Assembly (NCBI GenBank): GCA_028112705.1 | Contig: JAOGYN010000001.1 | Coordinates: 1 to 64,000 of the forward strand | Reading direction: 5' to 3' | Length of the DNA stretch: 64,000 nt | DNA from: GCA-002712045 sp028112705 | GTDB taxonomy: Bacteria > Pseudomonadota > Alphaproteobacteria > Rhodobacterales > Rhodobacteraceae | Shown: in pieces, positions 26,213 through 36,127 of the stretch | How positions within the stretch are numbered: the stretch's first letter is position 1 | Layout of the letters: each line of letters begins with the position of its first letter | Translations under genes and position numbers: made by a program | The notes under the pieces: model-generated | Seen by the model: only the letters and a program-made list of their open reading frames with translations | Told to the model about the DNA's origin: nothing | Database searches by the model: none

Positions 26213-27376
26213 ATGTCCTTATCTGATGACGGAAATGCTTTAAGTGAGAGCGTGCAGTCACTTCCATCAAATTGGTATTATGATGATAAGTTTTACAAAA
26301 AAGAATTATCGTCAATTTGGTCTAAGAATTGGATTTATGCCTGTCATTCAAATTCTCTTGATGGGCCAAGGGCTTATCAAACAATCAAAATTGGAACGCA
26401 AAGTATTATTGTCCTTAGAGATCGCAATGGTGACTTGCGTGCTTACTATAATACTTGTCGTCATCGCGGATCGGCTCTTTGCCAAGAAAAAACAGGCAAG
26501 TTAAAAACCCCAGTTTTTCTTTGTCCTTATCATCAGTGGTCATATTCGTTGGAGGATGGTCGGTTGATTAAGACTTCATCATTTGAAAATCCTGATAATT
26601 TTATAAAAGAAGATTATGGTCTTTTTAAAGTGAAACTTCAGGAATGGCGGGGATGTATATTCATTAATCTTGATGAGGAATCTGAGTGGGACATAGAAAA
26701 TTTATTTCAAAGATCTGCTAATGAATTAAAACGGTTTCCAATTGAAGATATGAAAGTTGGATCTGTTTGGGAAAAAACTATAAAATGTAATTGGAAATCT
26801 TTCTGGGAAAATTTCAATGAATGTTTGCACTGTCCCAATGTTCATCCTGAATTATCAAAATTGGTTCCACTTTTTTCAAAAAGAATTATCAATTCAAAAG
26901 ATTTGCCTGATTGGAGAGAGAAAGCTTCATCTGAAGATCCAAAAGATAAAGGGGGCCTAAGAGAGGGTGCTGAAACTTGGTCATTTGATGGTTCTGCACA
27001 AGGTCGTATTATAAAGACATTAAGTTCTTCTGATATTGCTAGGGGACAACTTTATGCTTCGTCATGGCCATCTGTTTTTATCGGTGGTTATGCTGATCAT
27101 GTTAGAATTGTTCGGATATTGCCTGTCGGACCTGAAGAGTTAGAATTAAGTGTTGAATGGTTATTTGAAGAGAATACACTAAATGATCCTTCTTACGATA
27201 TTCAGAATGTGATTGAATTTGCAAAATTAGTAATGATGCAGGATGGCAAAGCTTGTGAAATTAATCAATTAGGAATGCATTCTAAAGCTTTTGAACATGG
27301 TATTTTAATGCCTGAAGAATATTTGCTTAAGAGGTTTCAGGACTGGATCAGGGTACAATTAGATCTTCCTGGCTGA
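26213..27376 (+). CDS. Rieske non-haem iron oxygenase, alpha subunit, quaternary-amine type
   Basis: A 387-residue oxygenase. The Rieske [2Fe-2S] ligands are C82-H84 and C104-H107 (CRHRGSALC, CPYHQW). The mononuclear iron site is ENFNECLHCPNVHP with H206 and H211. The residue that bridges the two metal centres, normally Asp, is E203. Glu at this position is the hallmark of carnitine monooxygenase CntA and is also found in glycine betaine and choline monooxygenases, so a quaternary ammonium substrate is a reasonable inference. The reductase partner is not in this window. The stop is adjacent to the convergent miaA stop. Confidence 0.88.
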   Translation: MSLSDDGNALSESVQSLPSNWYYDDKFYKKELSSIWSKNWIYACHSNSLDGPRAYQTIKIGTQSIIVLRDRNGDLRAYYNTCRHRGSALCQEKTGKLKTPVFLCPYHQWSYSLEDGRLIKTSSFENPDNFIKEDYGLFKVKLQEWRGCIFINLDEESEWDIENLFQRSANELKRFPIEDMKVGSVWEKTIKCNWKSFWENFNECLHCPNVHPELSKLVPLFSKRIINSKDLPDWREKASSEDPKDKGGLREGAETWSFDGSAQGRIIKTLSSSDIARGQLYASSWPSVFIGGYADHVRIVRILPVGPEELELSVEWLFEENTLNDPSYDIQNVIEFAKLVMMQDGKACEINQLGMHSKAFEHGILMPEEYLLKRFQDWIRVQLDLPG

Positions 27377-28258
27377 TTAAGCATCCAAATTAGTCCAATT
27401 TTTCATTTTACTTCTGAACCAAGTTCTTTGCCTTTTAGCATACTGTCGAGTGCGAATGATTGAATTATTTTTGGCCTCTTCTAATGTTATCTCCTTGTTT
27501 ATATAATCTAGTAGTTGTTTGCCACCTATTGCCTGAAACCCAGGGAGAGTATTGGACCAGTTAGCGCTGTTGTTTTTTACCTCGTCTAATGCTCCATTCT
27601 CTATCATATTTTCAAACCTTTCTGATATCCTCTTATTCAGTTTGTTAATTTCAATGTTCATTAGAAATGAATTTTGCGGCTTAAAATTTATTAAAGGTTT
27701 TGACGTCTTTTTATGCCATGCAGACAAACCTATCCCAGTCTGAGTCAGTACTTCTAGTGCTCTTAGGATTCTTACTGGGTTTTGTTTATCAATTTTCATA
27801 AAAGTTTCAGGGTCATGGGTTTTTAACCATTTTAATAAATTTTCAATTCCATCAGATAAATGCCATGAATTTATGTCCTGACGAATGGTAGCGTTTATCT
27901 TGGGGATGTCTGTTAGTCCATTGATTAGCGATGTAAAGTACAGTCCAGTACCACCAACAATTATGATTGGTGTTCCTTTATGTTTACTTAAAATTTTACT
28001 TACATCTCGAAGCCAATTCCCAACAGAATAACGATCATATATTGATACTGTTCCGTATAAATAATGTCGAATTTGATATTCGTCAATTTTAGTTGGTCTG
28101 GCTGTTAGAACTCTCCATTTATCATATATTTGAAGTGCGTCTGCGTTGACTATAATTCCATTGAATTCTTTTGCCAACTTCAAGGCTAAATTTGATTTAC
28201 CGGATGCTGTTGGTCCACATAATAAAATAGGGAATTGTTTTTCGATGTTATTCATCAT
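27377..28258 (-). CDS. miaA: tRNA dimethylallyltransferase
   Basis: A 293-residue MiaA that attaches dimethylallyl to A37 of tRNAs reading codons starting with U. The P-loop is CGPTASGKS; the family motifs NADALQIYDKWRVLTARPT (DSxQxY class), VGGTGLYFTSLINGL and the later PGFQAIGGKQLLDYI are present, as is the C-terminal TRQYAKRQRTWFR. It starts ATG-ATG; either could be used. It is convergent with the Rieske gene (no gap) and divergent from pyrH. Confidence 0.97.
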   Translation of the reverse strand: MMNNIEKQFPILLCGPTASGKSNLALKLAKEFNGIIVNADALQIYDKWRVLTARPTKIDEYQIRHYLYGTVSIYDRYSVGNWLRDVSKILSKHKGTPIIIVGGTGLYFTSLINGLTDIPKINATIRQDINSWHLSDGIENLLKWLKTHDPETFMKIDKQNPVRILRALEVLTQTGIGLSAWHKKTSKPLINFKPQNSFLMNIEINKLNKRISERFENMIENGALDEVKNNSANWSNTLPGFQAIGGKQLLDYINKEITLEEAKNNSIIRTRQYAKRQRTWFRSKMKNWTNLDA

Positions 28259-28423
28259 GTTTTTTATAAATAAGATTAATAAATATTTTGTGAAAACTCA
28301 TAATGATATCCTTAAATAATTAATTGCATTTTGACAAATAAATTCAATTTAAGACAAATGTTTATTGTATAATTTTCCTTATTTGATAAGAGATACTAGA
28401 GATCTTATTTAAAGAGGCTGCAA

Positions 28424-29158
28424 ATGCTGGAAATATCATCCGCTGAGAAAATAAAAAAACACAAGCGAGTGATGCTAAAAATTTCTGGGGAAGCTTTAAT
28501 GGGAGATCAATTGTATGGATTACATCCCCCAACAGTAGAACGAATAGCCGCAGAAATAAAGAAAGTTCACTTGCTTGGAACTGAGATTTGTATGGTAATT
28601 GGGGGTGGTAATATCTTCAGAGGATTGCAAGGCTCTGCACAAGGTATGGAAAGAACAACTGCTGATTACATGGGCATGCTTGCTACAGTTATGAATGCGT
28701 TAGCTATGCAAAGCGCATTAGAGGCCCTAAATATCAACACAAGAGTAATTTCAGCAATACCGATGGATCAAGTGTGCGAACCTTATATTAGACGTCGTGC
28801 TGTTCGTCATTTGGAAAAAAATCGTGTTTGCATTTTTGCTGCTGGGACGGGAAATCCATATTTTACAACTGATACAGCTGCTACTTTGCGAGCTTCTGAA
28901 ATGGCCTGCGAAGCTATCTTTAAAGGTACAAAAGTTAATGGTGTTTACGATAAAGACCCAGTGCTTCATGAAGATGCAAAAAGATTTGAATCGACAACTT
29001 ATGATGAGGTTTTGCAAAAAAACCTAAAAGTTATGGATGCATCGGCAATTGCTTTAGCCCGGGATAACAATTTGCCAATTATAGTTTTTTCTTTAAATGA
29101 ACCTGGTGGTCTCGCTTGTATATTACGAGGTGAGGGCACCTATACCTTGGTTAATTGA
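28424..29158 (+). CDS. pyrH: UMP kinase
   Basis: A 244-residue bacterial UMP kinase of the amino-acid kinase fold (UMP to UDP). Motifs include MLKISGEALMG, the glycine-rich VIGGGNIFRG, ADYMGMLATVMNALAMQ, and KVNGVYDKDP for ATP binding. It starts at ATG 28424 after AAAGAGGC. It heads the long envelope and lipid operon with frr next, the typical alphaproteobacterial order; the usual upstream rpsB-tsf pair is absent because miaA lies there instead. Confidence 0.97.
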   Translation: MLEISSAEKIKKHKRVMLKISGEALMGDQLYGLHPPTVERIAAEIKKVHLLGTEICMVIGGGNIFRGLQGSAQGMERTTADYMGMLATVMNALAMQSALEALNINTRVISAIPMDQVCEPYIRRRAVRHLEKNRVCIFAAGTGNPYFTTDTAATLRASEMACEAIFKGTKVNGVYDKDPVLHEDAKRFESTTYDEVLQKNLKVMDASAIALARDNNLPIIVFSLNEPGGLACILRGEGTYTLVN

Positions 29159-29195
29159 CTAAAATTAATTATTATTTATTAGAAATGGAGTTGTG

Positions 29196-29762
29196 ATGTC
29201 TGATGAAAGTCTGGAAATTGATTTAGAGGATTTGGAAAGACGCATGGATGGGGCTTTGTCTGCATTAAAAAATGAATTTTTATCGTTAAGAACTGGCCGT
29301 GCGTCATCTTCTATGCTGGATCCAATAAATATGGATGCGTATGGATCATTAGTACCGTTAAGCCAGTGTGGAACTATTAATGTTCCAGATCCAAGAATGA
29401 TTACAGTAAATATTTGGGATAAATCTCTCGTAAGCGCTGCAGAGAAGGCTATTAGAGATTCAGGCCTTGGAATAAATCCTGTAATTGATGGTACAATAAT
29501 TCGACTTCCTATTCCCGAACTTAATGAAGAACGAAGAAGGGATCTAACAAAGTTAGCCGCAAATTATGCGGAGAATGCAAAAGTCGCAGTTCGAAATGTT
29601 AGACGTGATGGGATGGATCAAATAAAGAGAGCAAAAATCTCTGGAATGGGTGAGGACGATCAAAAAATTTGGTCTGAAGAAATACAAGATACGACAAATT
29701 CTGGAATTACAAAAATTGATGATGCTTTAGAAATAAAGCAATCAGAAATAATGCAAGTTTAA
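29196..29762 (+). CDS. frr: Ribosome recycling factor
   Basis: A 188-residue RRF that splits post-termination ribosomes with EF-G. Characteristic segments are LKNEFLSLRTGRASSSMLD, the beta-strand domain, and PELNEERRRDLTKLAANYAENAKVAVRNVRRD. I prefer ATG 29196, with GGAG five bases upstream, over the GTG one codon earlier. It is 37 bases after pyrH and 18 bases before cdsA. In most alphaproteobacteria uppS lies between frr and cdsA, but it is missing here. Confidence 0.97.
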   Translation: MSDESLEIDLEDLERRMDGALSALKNEFLSLRTGRASSSMLDPINMDAYGSLVPLSQCGTINVPDPRMITVNIWDKSLVSAAEKAIRDSGLGINPVIDGTIIRLPIPELNEERRRDLTKLAANYAENAKVAVRNVRRDGMDQIKRAKISGMGEDDQKIWSEEIQDTTNSGITKIDDALEIKQSEIMQV

Positions 29763-29780
29763 ACTTGTATACCCTTAATA

Positions 29781-30587
29781 GTGAGTGAAAAATTGCTTAA
29801 AAACTTAAAGTTTAGCGATCTGTATACGCGTTTGATGTCAGCTATTATTATGATTATTGTAGCGTCTTTATGTATTTCCCTTGGAAACTTTTCTTACTCG
29901 CTGCTTTTGCTATTTTTATCTGTAGTTATTTTCTACGAAACAAATACTTTATTAGGTTTTGGTGAAAGAATTTTGAATGTAATATTTTTAATTGTTTCAG
30001 TAATTATTTGTTTTGGTGCATTTCTTTTTTATGATTTTGTTTGGGAGTATGTTTTATTAATAATACCGGTGATAGTTCTTAGTTTTTATAGTGCTACTAA
30101 CAGAACATTAAGCTTTTTTACTGGTATTATAGTAATTTCAGCTTTGATGACTTATTTTGAGCTAAAGGTGCATTTTGGCAATTATGTTATTTTTTGGTTA
30201 ATTTCCTGTGTTGCAGCATCTGATATGGCAGGTTATTTTTTTGGACGTTTGATTGGTGGTCCAAAGATTTGGATTTTGATTAGTCCGAATAAAACATGGT
30301 CAGGTACTATAGCAGGTTGGGTTGCCGCATCTTTTGTTGGTTTTATATTTATGATTGGTAATTCATTAAATTTACAAATTGTTTTATTAAGCTTTATTGT
30401 TGCTACTTTTGCTCAAGCAGGAGATTTTTATGAAAGTTGGCTGAAAAGACGAGTTGGTAAAAAGGATAGTTCAAAGTTAATCCCAGGGCATGGTGGGTTT
30501 TTGGACCGTTTTGATGGGTTGATTGGCGGTGCAATAGCAGTAAAATTATATTTATTTTTTACTGGATCATTAATTTTGGTGTTTTAA
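29781..30587 (+). CDS. cdsA: Phosphatidate cytidylyltransferase
   Basis: A 268-residue integral membrane enzyme that makes CDP-diacylglycerol from phosphatidate and CTP. It has about eight hydrophobic helices. The C-terminal signature is present: SPNKTWSGTIAGWVAA, then GDFYESWLKRRVGKKDSSKLIPGHGGFLDRFDGL. The start is GTG 29781. The stop TAA overlaps the dxr ATG by one base. The N-terminal half is Phe/Ile-rich, as expected for this base composition. Confidence 0.95.
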   Translation: MSEKLLKNLKFSDLYTRLMSAIIMIIVASLCISLGNFSYSLLLLFLSVVIFYETNTLLGFGERILNVIFLIVSVIICFGAFLFYDFVWEYVLLIIPVIVLSFYSATNRTLSFFTGIIVISALMTYFELKVHFGNYVIFWLISCVAASDMAGYFFGRLIGGPKIWILISPNKTWSGTIAGWVAASFVGFIFMIGNSLNLQIVLLSFIVATFAQAGDFYESWLKRRVGKKDSSKLIPGHGGFLDRFDGLIGGAIAVKLYLFFTGSLILVF

Positions 30588-31771
30588 TGGGTAGACGTGG
30601 AATTTCAATTTTTGGATCTACTGGTTCCATAGGCAGCACTACCGTAAAGTTGTTATTACAGCAGGGTGGCAGTGAGCACTACGATGTTAAAGTTTTAACT
30701 GGTGGAAATAATATTAAACTATTAGCTGAGCAGGCAATAATATTATGTGCTAGTCGGGCCGTCACTGCTTATGATGAGAAATTAGAGGAATTACAGTTTT
30801 ATTTAAAAGGATCAGGGATTGCAGTTGCAGCAGGCGAAGAAGCACTTTTAGAATCTTCTAATATTTATTCTGATTGGGTTATGTTATCGATTGTAGGTGC
30901 TGCGGGTATAAAAGTTGGAATAAATAGTGCTAAACATGGTGGAACTATTGCGTTAGCAAATAAAGAAACGTTGGTTTGTGCAGGAAATATTATTAATAAT
31001 GTAGCCAAGGAGCATAATACAACAATTATCCCAGTAGATAGTGAGCATTCAGCCATTTTTCAATGTTGCCGTGGAGAGAAGAAAGATGAAATTGAAAGTA
31101 TTACTTTAACTGCATCGGGCGGTCCATTTAGGGACTGGCCAATTGATAAATTAAAAGATGTAAGTGCCAAAACGGCAGCTAATCATCCTAATTGGTCAAT
31201 GGGAAAAAAGATATCAATTGATAGTGCTAGTATGTTCAACAAAGGATTAGAGGTGATAGAGGCCAATGTATTGTTTGGTCTTGAGGGCCAAAAGATTAAT
31301 GTGTTGATCCATCCACAATCCATCATTCATGCATTTGTCAATTTTAATGATGGCTCTACGATTGCTCAAATGAGCCGTCCAGATATGATTTCTGCTATAG
31401 GGTTCGCACTCAATTATCCTGACCGATCTTATATAAATGTGGAAAGAATGGATCTAATAAAGACAGGGAGTTTAACTTTTGAAGAAATGGATTTTGAACT
31501 GTGGCCTGCTTTGCGTTTGGCTTACGATATAATTAATTTACAAAGTTCTTCTGGTGCGGCTTATAATGCATCCAAAGAAGAGGCCCTGACTGCATTTATC
31601 GAAAATGAAATAGGTTTCTTAGACATGTATAAATGTGTGTATTATGTTATTAATTATTTAAAAGGTGGGGGGTATTTTGTAAATAAATCCCTAGGATTGT
31701 CTGAGATATTTGAGATGGATAGTCTTGCAAGAAAATTAACCAAAAAATATATAACCAACAAAAGTATTTAG
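30587..31771 (+). CDS. dxr: 1-deoxy-D-xylulose 5-phosphate reductoisomerase
   Basis: A 394-residue enzyme of the MEP isoprenoid pathway that makes 2-C-methyl-erythritol 4-phosphate using NADPH. The nucleotide motif is SIFGSTGSIGSTTVKLL. The metal and substrate residues lie in PVDSEHSAIFQCC and in TASGGPFRDWP, the flexible loop; KKISIDSASMFNKGLEVIEA follows. The family's C-terminal helical domain is complete. It sits between cdsA and rseP as in most alphaproteobacteria. Confidence 0.97.
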   Translation: MGRRGISIFGSTGSIGSTTVKLLLQQGGSEHYDVKVLTGGNNIKLLAEQAIILCASRAVTAYDEKLEELQFYLKGSGIAVAAGEEALLESSNIYSDWVMLSIVGAAGIKVGINSAKHGGTIALANKETLVCAGNIINNVAKEHNTTIIPVDSEHSAIFQCCRGEKKDEIESITLTASGGPFRDWPIDKLKDVSAKTAANHPNWSMGKKISIDSASMFNKGLEVIEANVLFGLEGQKINVLIHPQSIIHAFVNFNDGSTIAQMSRPDMISAIGFALNYPDRSYINVERMDLIKTGSLTFEEMDFELWPALRLAYDIINLQSSSGAAYNASKEEALTAFIENEIGFLDMYKCVYYVINYLKGGGYFVNKSLGLSEIFEMDSLARKLTKKYITNKSI

Positions 31772-31785
31772 AAGAAGTTTTATAC

Positions 31786-33108
31786 ATGTCTGATAGTTTT
31801 AATTTTTTAGCAGCTGGTTCTTTCAACCTGCTTTCATTTATTGTTGCACTTAGTGTTATTGTCTTTATCCATGAATTTGGCCACTATATTGTTGGGCGTT
31901 GGTGTGGAATAAAAGCTGAAGTGTTTTCCATTGGTTTTGGTCCTGTTATTTTTTCTACTACTGATAAACATGGAACGCAGTGGCAGATTGCTTTATTACC
32001 CCTTGGCGGGTTTGTTAAGTTTTTAAAAGAAAACGAGAGTTCAAAATTAATTAAAAGCCCAGCAAATAATGGGATCAATAATGACAACACATTTGATGGT
32101 GCATCACTGTTATCACGATCATTAACTGTTTTAGCAGGCCCAGTTGCAAACTTTATATTGAGCTTTTGTATTTTAATATCTTTTATTATTATTAATGGAG
32201 TACCTGCTCATCAGGTTATAATCGATAAAGTTTTTGCTTATCCTTTTATGAATCAAAAATTATTATCTGGTGATCGCATAGTTTCTTTAGATGGTTTGGA
32301 GACACCAACTGCAGCATCTTTCTATGAATTGGCTGGAAAATATAAATTTAATAAAAATGTTGATTACTTAATAGAACGTGATGGGACAATCAAAGAAATA
32401 ACAGGTCCTCATCCTTTTCCTGCAATTGTAGGCTCTGTTGCATTGCAATCGGCTGCTTTCGAAGCTGGCTTAAAGTCTGGTGATTTAATATTGTCAGCTA
32501 ACGCAAATGACATTTTTAACTTCACCCAATTACAAAAAATTGTAAAAGAAACATCAGCATACCCAATAAATCTGGAGGTTTGGCGAGATGGGCAGGTTTA
32601 CAATATTTTAGTTACTCCAAGAATTATTGACTATCCAAAAAAAGGTGGTGGGTTTGTTAAACGGAAGTTAATTGGAATAACAAGCGGCACATTTTTTGAA
32701 ATACAAAGAGTTGAAATAAATTTATTTGAGGCTTCTAAGTTCTCTGTACAGCAGATTCTGTCAATTATTCTTAGTTCGTTGGATGGTATTAAAAACATTT
32801 TGATTGGTGCCATTTCTACTTGTAATTTACAGGGCCCCATTGGCATTGCCTCAACTGCTGGTGACGCTGCACAACAAGGAATTGGTACTTTTCTAAGAAT
32901 AATCGCAGTATTGAGTACTGCAATTGGTATGTTAAACTTATTCCCAATTCCAATGCTGGATGGGGGGCATTTAGTGTTTTACGGTTTTGAGGCTGTTACA
33001 AAAAAACCGCCATCTGAAAAAATAATGAAAACTATGACATTGATTGGAATTTTTATTTTACTGTCGTTAATGATAATCGCCATATCAAGTGATTTATTTT
33101 GCCCCTGA
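31786..33108 (+). CDS. rseP: Site-2 intramembrane zinc metalloprotease RseP
   Basis: A 440-residue inner-membrane protease. The zinc motif HEFGH is in the first helix at residues 29-33, and the third ligand lies in the MLDGGHLVFYGFE segment near the C-terminus. At least one PDZ domain is visible (SAAFEAGLKSGDLILSANANDI), with a second, weaker one before it. It cleaves membrane-tethered anti-sigma factors and clears signal-peptide remnants. It starts at ATG 31786, 14 bases after dxr; bamA follows, as is typical. Confidence 0.95.
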   Translation: MSDSFNFLAAGSFNLLSFIVALSVIVFIHEFGHYIVGRWCGIKAEVFSIGFGPVIFSTTDKHGTQWQIALLPLGGFVKFLKENESSKLIKSPANNGINNDNTFDGASLLSRSLTVLAGPVANFILSFCILISFIIINGVPAHQVIIDKVFAYPFMNQKLLSGDRIVSLDGLETPTAASFYELAGKYKFNKNVDYLIERDGTIKEITGPHPFPAIVGSVALQSAAFEAGLKSGDLILSANANDIFNFTQLQKIVKETSAYPINLEVWRDGQVYNILVTPRIIDYPKKGGGFVKRKLIGITSGTFFEIQRVEINLFEASKFSVQQILSIILSSLDGIKNILIGAISTCNLQGPIGIASTAGDAAQQGIGTFLRIIAVLSTAIGMLNLFPIPMLDGGHLVFYGFEAVTKKPPSEKIMKTMTLIGIFILLSLMIIAISSDLFCP

Positions 33109-33214
33109 TTATATAAATTTTTCAAGACTTCGTTTTTTGACAAAGGTTAATTAAAATAGTAGCTATTAACTTTAATTTATGTTTCACTTACTTCGATTTA
33201 ATAAGGGATTATGC

Positions 33215-35506
33215 ATGCTTCGTTTGAGAAAAATAATAGCCATTTGTAGTTTAATTGTAAGTTCTAATTTTTTTTTAACGAGCTATGATGTTAAAGCGGA
33301 CACATCATTTACTTCCATAGAAGTAAATGGAAACTATAGGATAGAGACTGCTACAATTCTATCTGTTGCTGATACACCCTTAAATGTTCCTTTATCAGAT
33401 TCTGATGTGAATGGGTCTCTTCAGCGATTAATGTCAAGTAAACTGTTTGAAAAAGTCGAGTTTGAAATTGATAATTCGGTACTAAAGATAGCTGTTAAAG
33501 AGTTTCCAACCATTAATGAAATTTCAATCGAAGGGAATAAACGATTAACTGATGAGCAGTTAATAAAATTAATTTCTTCAAGACCATTAAAAGTTTATAG
33601 TACGGCTTTGGCGACGTCTGATGCAGAAAAATTAGCTACTGCCTATGGTAGTGTAGGCAGAATAACTGCAGAAGTTAAACCTTTTATAATAAGACGATCA
33701 GATAATCGGGTCGATTTAGTGTTTGAAGTATTTGAAGGTCAGGTTATTGAAGTTACTCGTTTGAGTTTTATTGGGAATCGAAATTTTTCTGATAGGCGTT
33801 TAAGAAGGGTATTGCAAACAAAGCAGGCTGGTTTGCTTCGTAAATTTAGGAGTAATGATACTTTTGCTGAAGATAGAATAGAATTAGACAAACAATTATT
33901 AAGAGATTTTTATTCATCGCGGGGTTATATCGATTTTAAGGTCCTTTCAGCTACTTCTGTCTTAACCCGACAAAGGGACGGGTTCTTTGTGACTTTTAAG
34001 GTAGATGAGGGTTTTTCTTATACTTTAGGGGATATTTCAGTGTCTTCCAATCTATCTGGTATCAAATCTGAGGGTTTTTTTGAAATCATTAATTTAAAGT
34101 CAGGAGCTACTTTCTCCCCTCTTCATATTGATATGGCTATTTCGCGTGCTGAGAAGCTAGCAAGTGATAAAGGTTTTAATTTCATTAGGGTGGATCCAGT
34201 AGTTGATAGAAACGATTCAACGCGAACTTTAGATGTTACTTTTAATCTTGTTCGTGGGCCAAGAGTTTTTGTTGAACGCATTGATATTTCAGGTAATAGC
34301 ACAACAATTGACCGTGTTATTCGACAGCAATTTGATACTGTGGAAGGGGATCCATTTAATCCCAGACGTATCCGAGAAGCATCTGCAAGGATAAATGCTT
34401 TACAGTTTTTTGAACCAATCTCTATCAATTCAAAGCCGGGCTCTGAAGATAATAATATAATAATTGATCTTAAAGTAAAGGAAGTGCCAACCGGTAGCCT
34501 TAATTTTGGTGTTTCTTATGGTCAGGCAGCTGGTATTGGTGGAAATTTAAAAATAGAACAGAAAAATTTATTAGGCCGTGGTCAAAGGCTTTCTTTAACT
34601 CTCGACACGGCAATTAATACTAAAACATATAGTATTGATTTTGGAGAGCCAAGATTCTTGGGGCGCGACTTAAGTTTTGGCATTAATATCTTTACTAAGA
34701 ATACCAATAATCAGTTTTCAGCCTATGATACTACTTCTTATGGAATTAGTCCTTCTATTTCATTTCCTGTAAGTGAATATGGAAATACTTCGTTGTTTTA
34801 TTCTTTTGGAGGGAAAGGTTTAGTAAACTTAACCTCTGGGTCTTCACTAGTTTTGCGGGATGAGAGTTCTTCTAGATCTTCATCAAATATTGGAGCTACT
34901 TATGGGTTTGATACACGTAAAACTGGATTCAATCCAGACGCAGGTATTAATTTTACTGCAAGCCAAGAATTTGCTGGCTTAGGGGGGGGTAATCAGTACC
35001 TAAAGACGAACGCATTACTGGGTGGGCAAACAGAACTATTTAATGGAGATCTAGGGTTAATGGGAGAAATTGAAGCAGGTCGTCTTCAATCTCTTTCTGG
35101 AGCGAGTGGAGTTCTTGATAGGTTTTTTGCAAGCGGTGGGGCTATTAGAGGATTTGAACACCATGGAATTGGCCCAAGGGATATAAATGCCACAAATAAA
35201 GATGCTTTAGGTGGGAATTTATTTGCTGCAGCTCGATTTGAAGCAAAGTTTCCAATAGGTTTCTTAGAGACCTACGGTATGAGTGGTGGCTCATTTTATG
35301 ACATTGGATCGGTTTGGAAATTGGATAACACAGCAGGAACTTCTGGGACAGTTGATGATGGTTTCAGCCTGCGATCTTCCATAGGTCTATCTTTGTTCTG
35401 GAAAACAGTCATAGGGCCTTTAAGAATAAATTATTCAAAGGCGTTGGCTAAAAAGTCATATGATAAAGCTCAAATTTTGGAACTAACTGTTTCAACTCAG
35501 TTTTGA
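33215..35506 (+). CDS. bamA: Outer-membrane protein assembly factor BamA
   Basis: A 763-residue outer-membrane insertase: a signal peptide (MLRLRKIIAICSLIVSSNFF, cleaved near VKA-D), five POTRA repeats across residues about 22-410, and a C-terminal beta-barrel ending in Phe (VSTQF). The IRGF element of barrel loop 6 is present (GGAIRGFEHHGIGPRD). I chose ATG 33215 because AAGGGA lies six bases upstream; an in-frame ATG at 33179 would add 12 residues before the signal. The next gene overlaps its stop. Confidence 0.95.
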   Translation: MLRLRKIIAICSLIVSSNFFLTSYDVKADTSFTSIEVNGNYRIETATILSVADTPLNVPLSDSDVNGSLQRLMSSKLFEKVEFEIDNSVLKIAVKEFPTINEISIEGNKRLTDEQLIKLISSRPLKVYSTALATSDAEKLATAYGSVGRITAEVKPFIIRRSDNRVDLVFEVFEGQVIEVTRLSFIGNRNFSDRRLRRVLQTKQAGLLRKFRSNDTFAEDRIELDKQLLRDFYSSRGYIDFKVLSATSVLTRQRDGFFVTFKVDEGFSYTLGDISVSSNLSGIKSEGFFEIINLKSGATFSPLHIDMAISRAEKLASDKGFNFIRVDPVVDRNDSTRTLDVTFNLVRGPRVFVERIDISGNSTTIDRVIRQQFDTVEGDPFNPRRIREASARINALQFFEPISINSKPGSEDNNIIIDLKVKEVPTGSLNFGVSYGQAAGIGGNLKIEQKNLLGRGQRLSLTLDTAINTKTYSIDFGEPRFLGRDLSFGINIFTKNTNNQFSAYDTTSYGISPSISFPVSEYGNTSLFYSFGGKGLVNLTSGSSLVLRDESSSRSSSNIGATYGFDTRKTGFNPDAGINFTASQEFAGLGGGNQYLKTNALLGGQTELFNGDLGLMGEIEAGRLQSLSGASGVLDRFFASGGAIRGFEHHGIGPRDINATNKDALGGNLFAAARFEAKFPIGFLETYGMSGGSFYDIGSVWKLDNTAGTSGTVDDGFSLRSSIGLSLFWKTVIGPLRINYSKALAKKSYDKAQILELTVSTQF

Positions 35507-36063
35507 TTGGAATACTTGTGTCTGTATTAACAAGATTTTTCATATTGTTATCGATGATATTGGGCTTATCAACATTACCGTCCTTTTCTGATTCAAATAA
35601 TAATGGGGTGATAGCAACTCTTGATCAGGAAAGACTTTTTGGAAACTCATTATTTGGTCAACGAGTATTTAAAGAGGTAAGTGATGAAAGTGCTATTTTA
35701 CTTGCGCAGGAGCTTTTACTACAATCGCAATTAGAAACTGAAGAAAGCTTATTGACTGCGGAAAGAAAAAAGATAGACACTGACAAATTCAAAAAACTTG
35801 CTTCTGCGTTTGATAAAAAGGTACAAAAAATTAGAGCTGAAACAACAGAAAATAGAATAAAACTTGGCGAATACTCTGAAAGTGAACAAAATAGATTTTT
35901 TAAGATTATACTTCCAATTTTAGTACAACTATCTGATGAATTTGGTATCACAACTTTATTAGATCATCGAATGGTTATTTTATCACTCAAAGATATTACT
36001 GACGTTGCAATTGAAAGAGTAGATAAAATTATTGGAGATGGAAAAGAAATGACTGAAGATTAA
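35503..36063 (+). CDS. OmpH/Skp family periplasmic chaperone
   Basis: Up to 186 residues. A signal peptide of about 25 residues is followed by the OmpH opening (GVIATLDQERLFGNSLFGQRVFKEV), a long charged coiled-coil-like central part, and the closing IITTLLDHRMVIL-type strand (here FGITTLLDHRMVILSLKDIT). Skp-like chaperones carry outer-membrane proteins to BamA. The start is either TTG 35503 in the bamA stop (TTGA) or GTG 35518. The position after bamA is classical; lpxD, which normally follows, is not here. Confidence 0.85.
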   Translation: MIGILVSVLTRFFILLSMILGLSTLPSFSDSNNNGVIATLDQERLFGNSLFGQRVFKEVSDESAILLAQELLLQSQLETEESLLTAERKKIDTDKFKKLASAFDKKVQKIRAETTENRIKLGEYSESEQNRFFKIILPILVQLSDEFGITTLLDHRMVILSLKDITDVAIERVDKIIGDGKEMTED

Positions 36064-36127
36064 AAAAATAGTTATTACTGATTATTTATATTCAAAATTG
36101 GACTTTTATTGAGCTAAAGGAATTAAG

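Noticed and set aside
28331..28373. TTGACA (28331) and TATAAT (28368) as a pyrH promoter
   Set aside because: The two hexamers are 31 bases apart, far beyond a functional spacer; either may belong to another weak promoter, so none was annotated.
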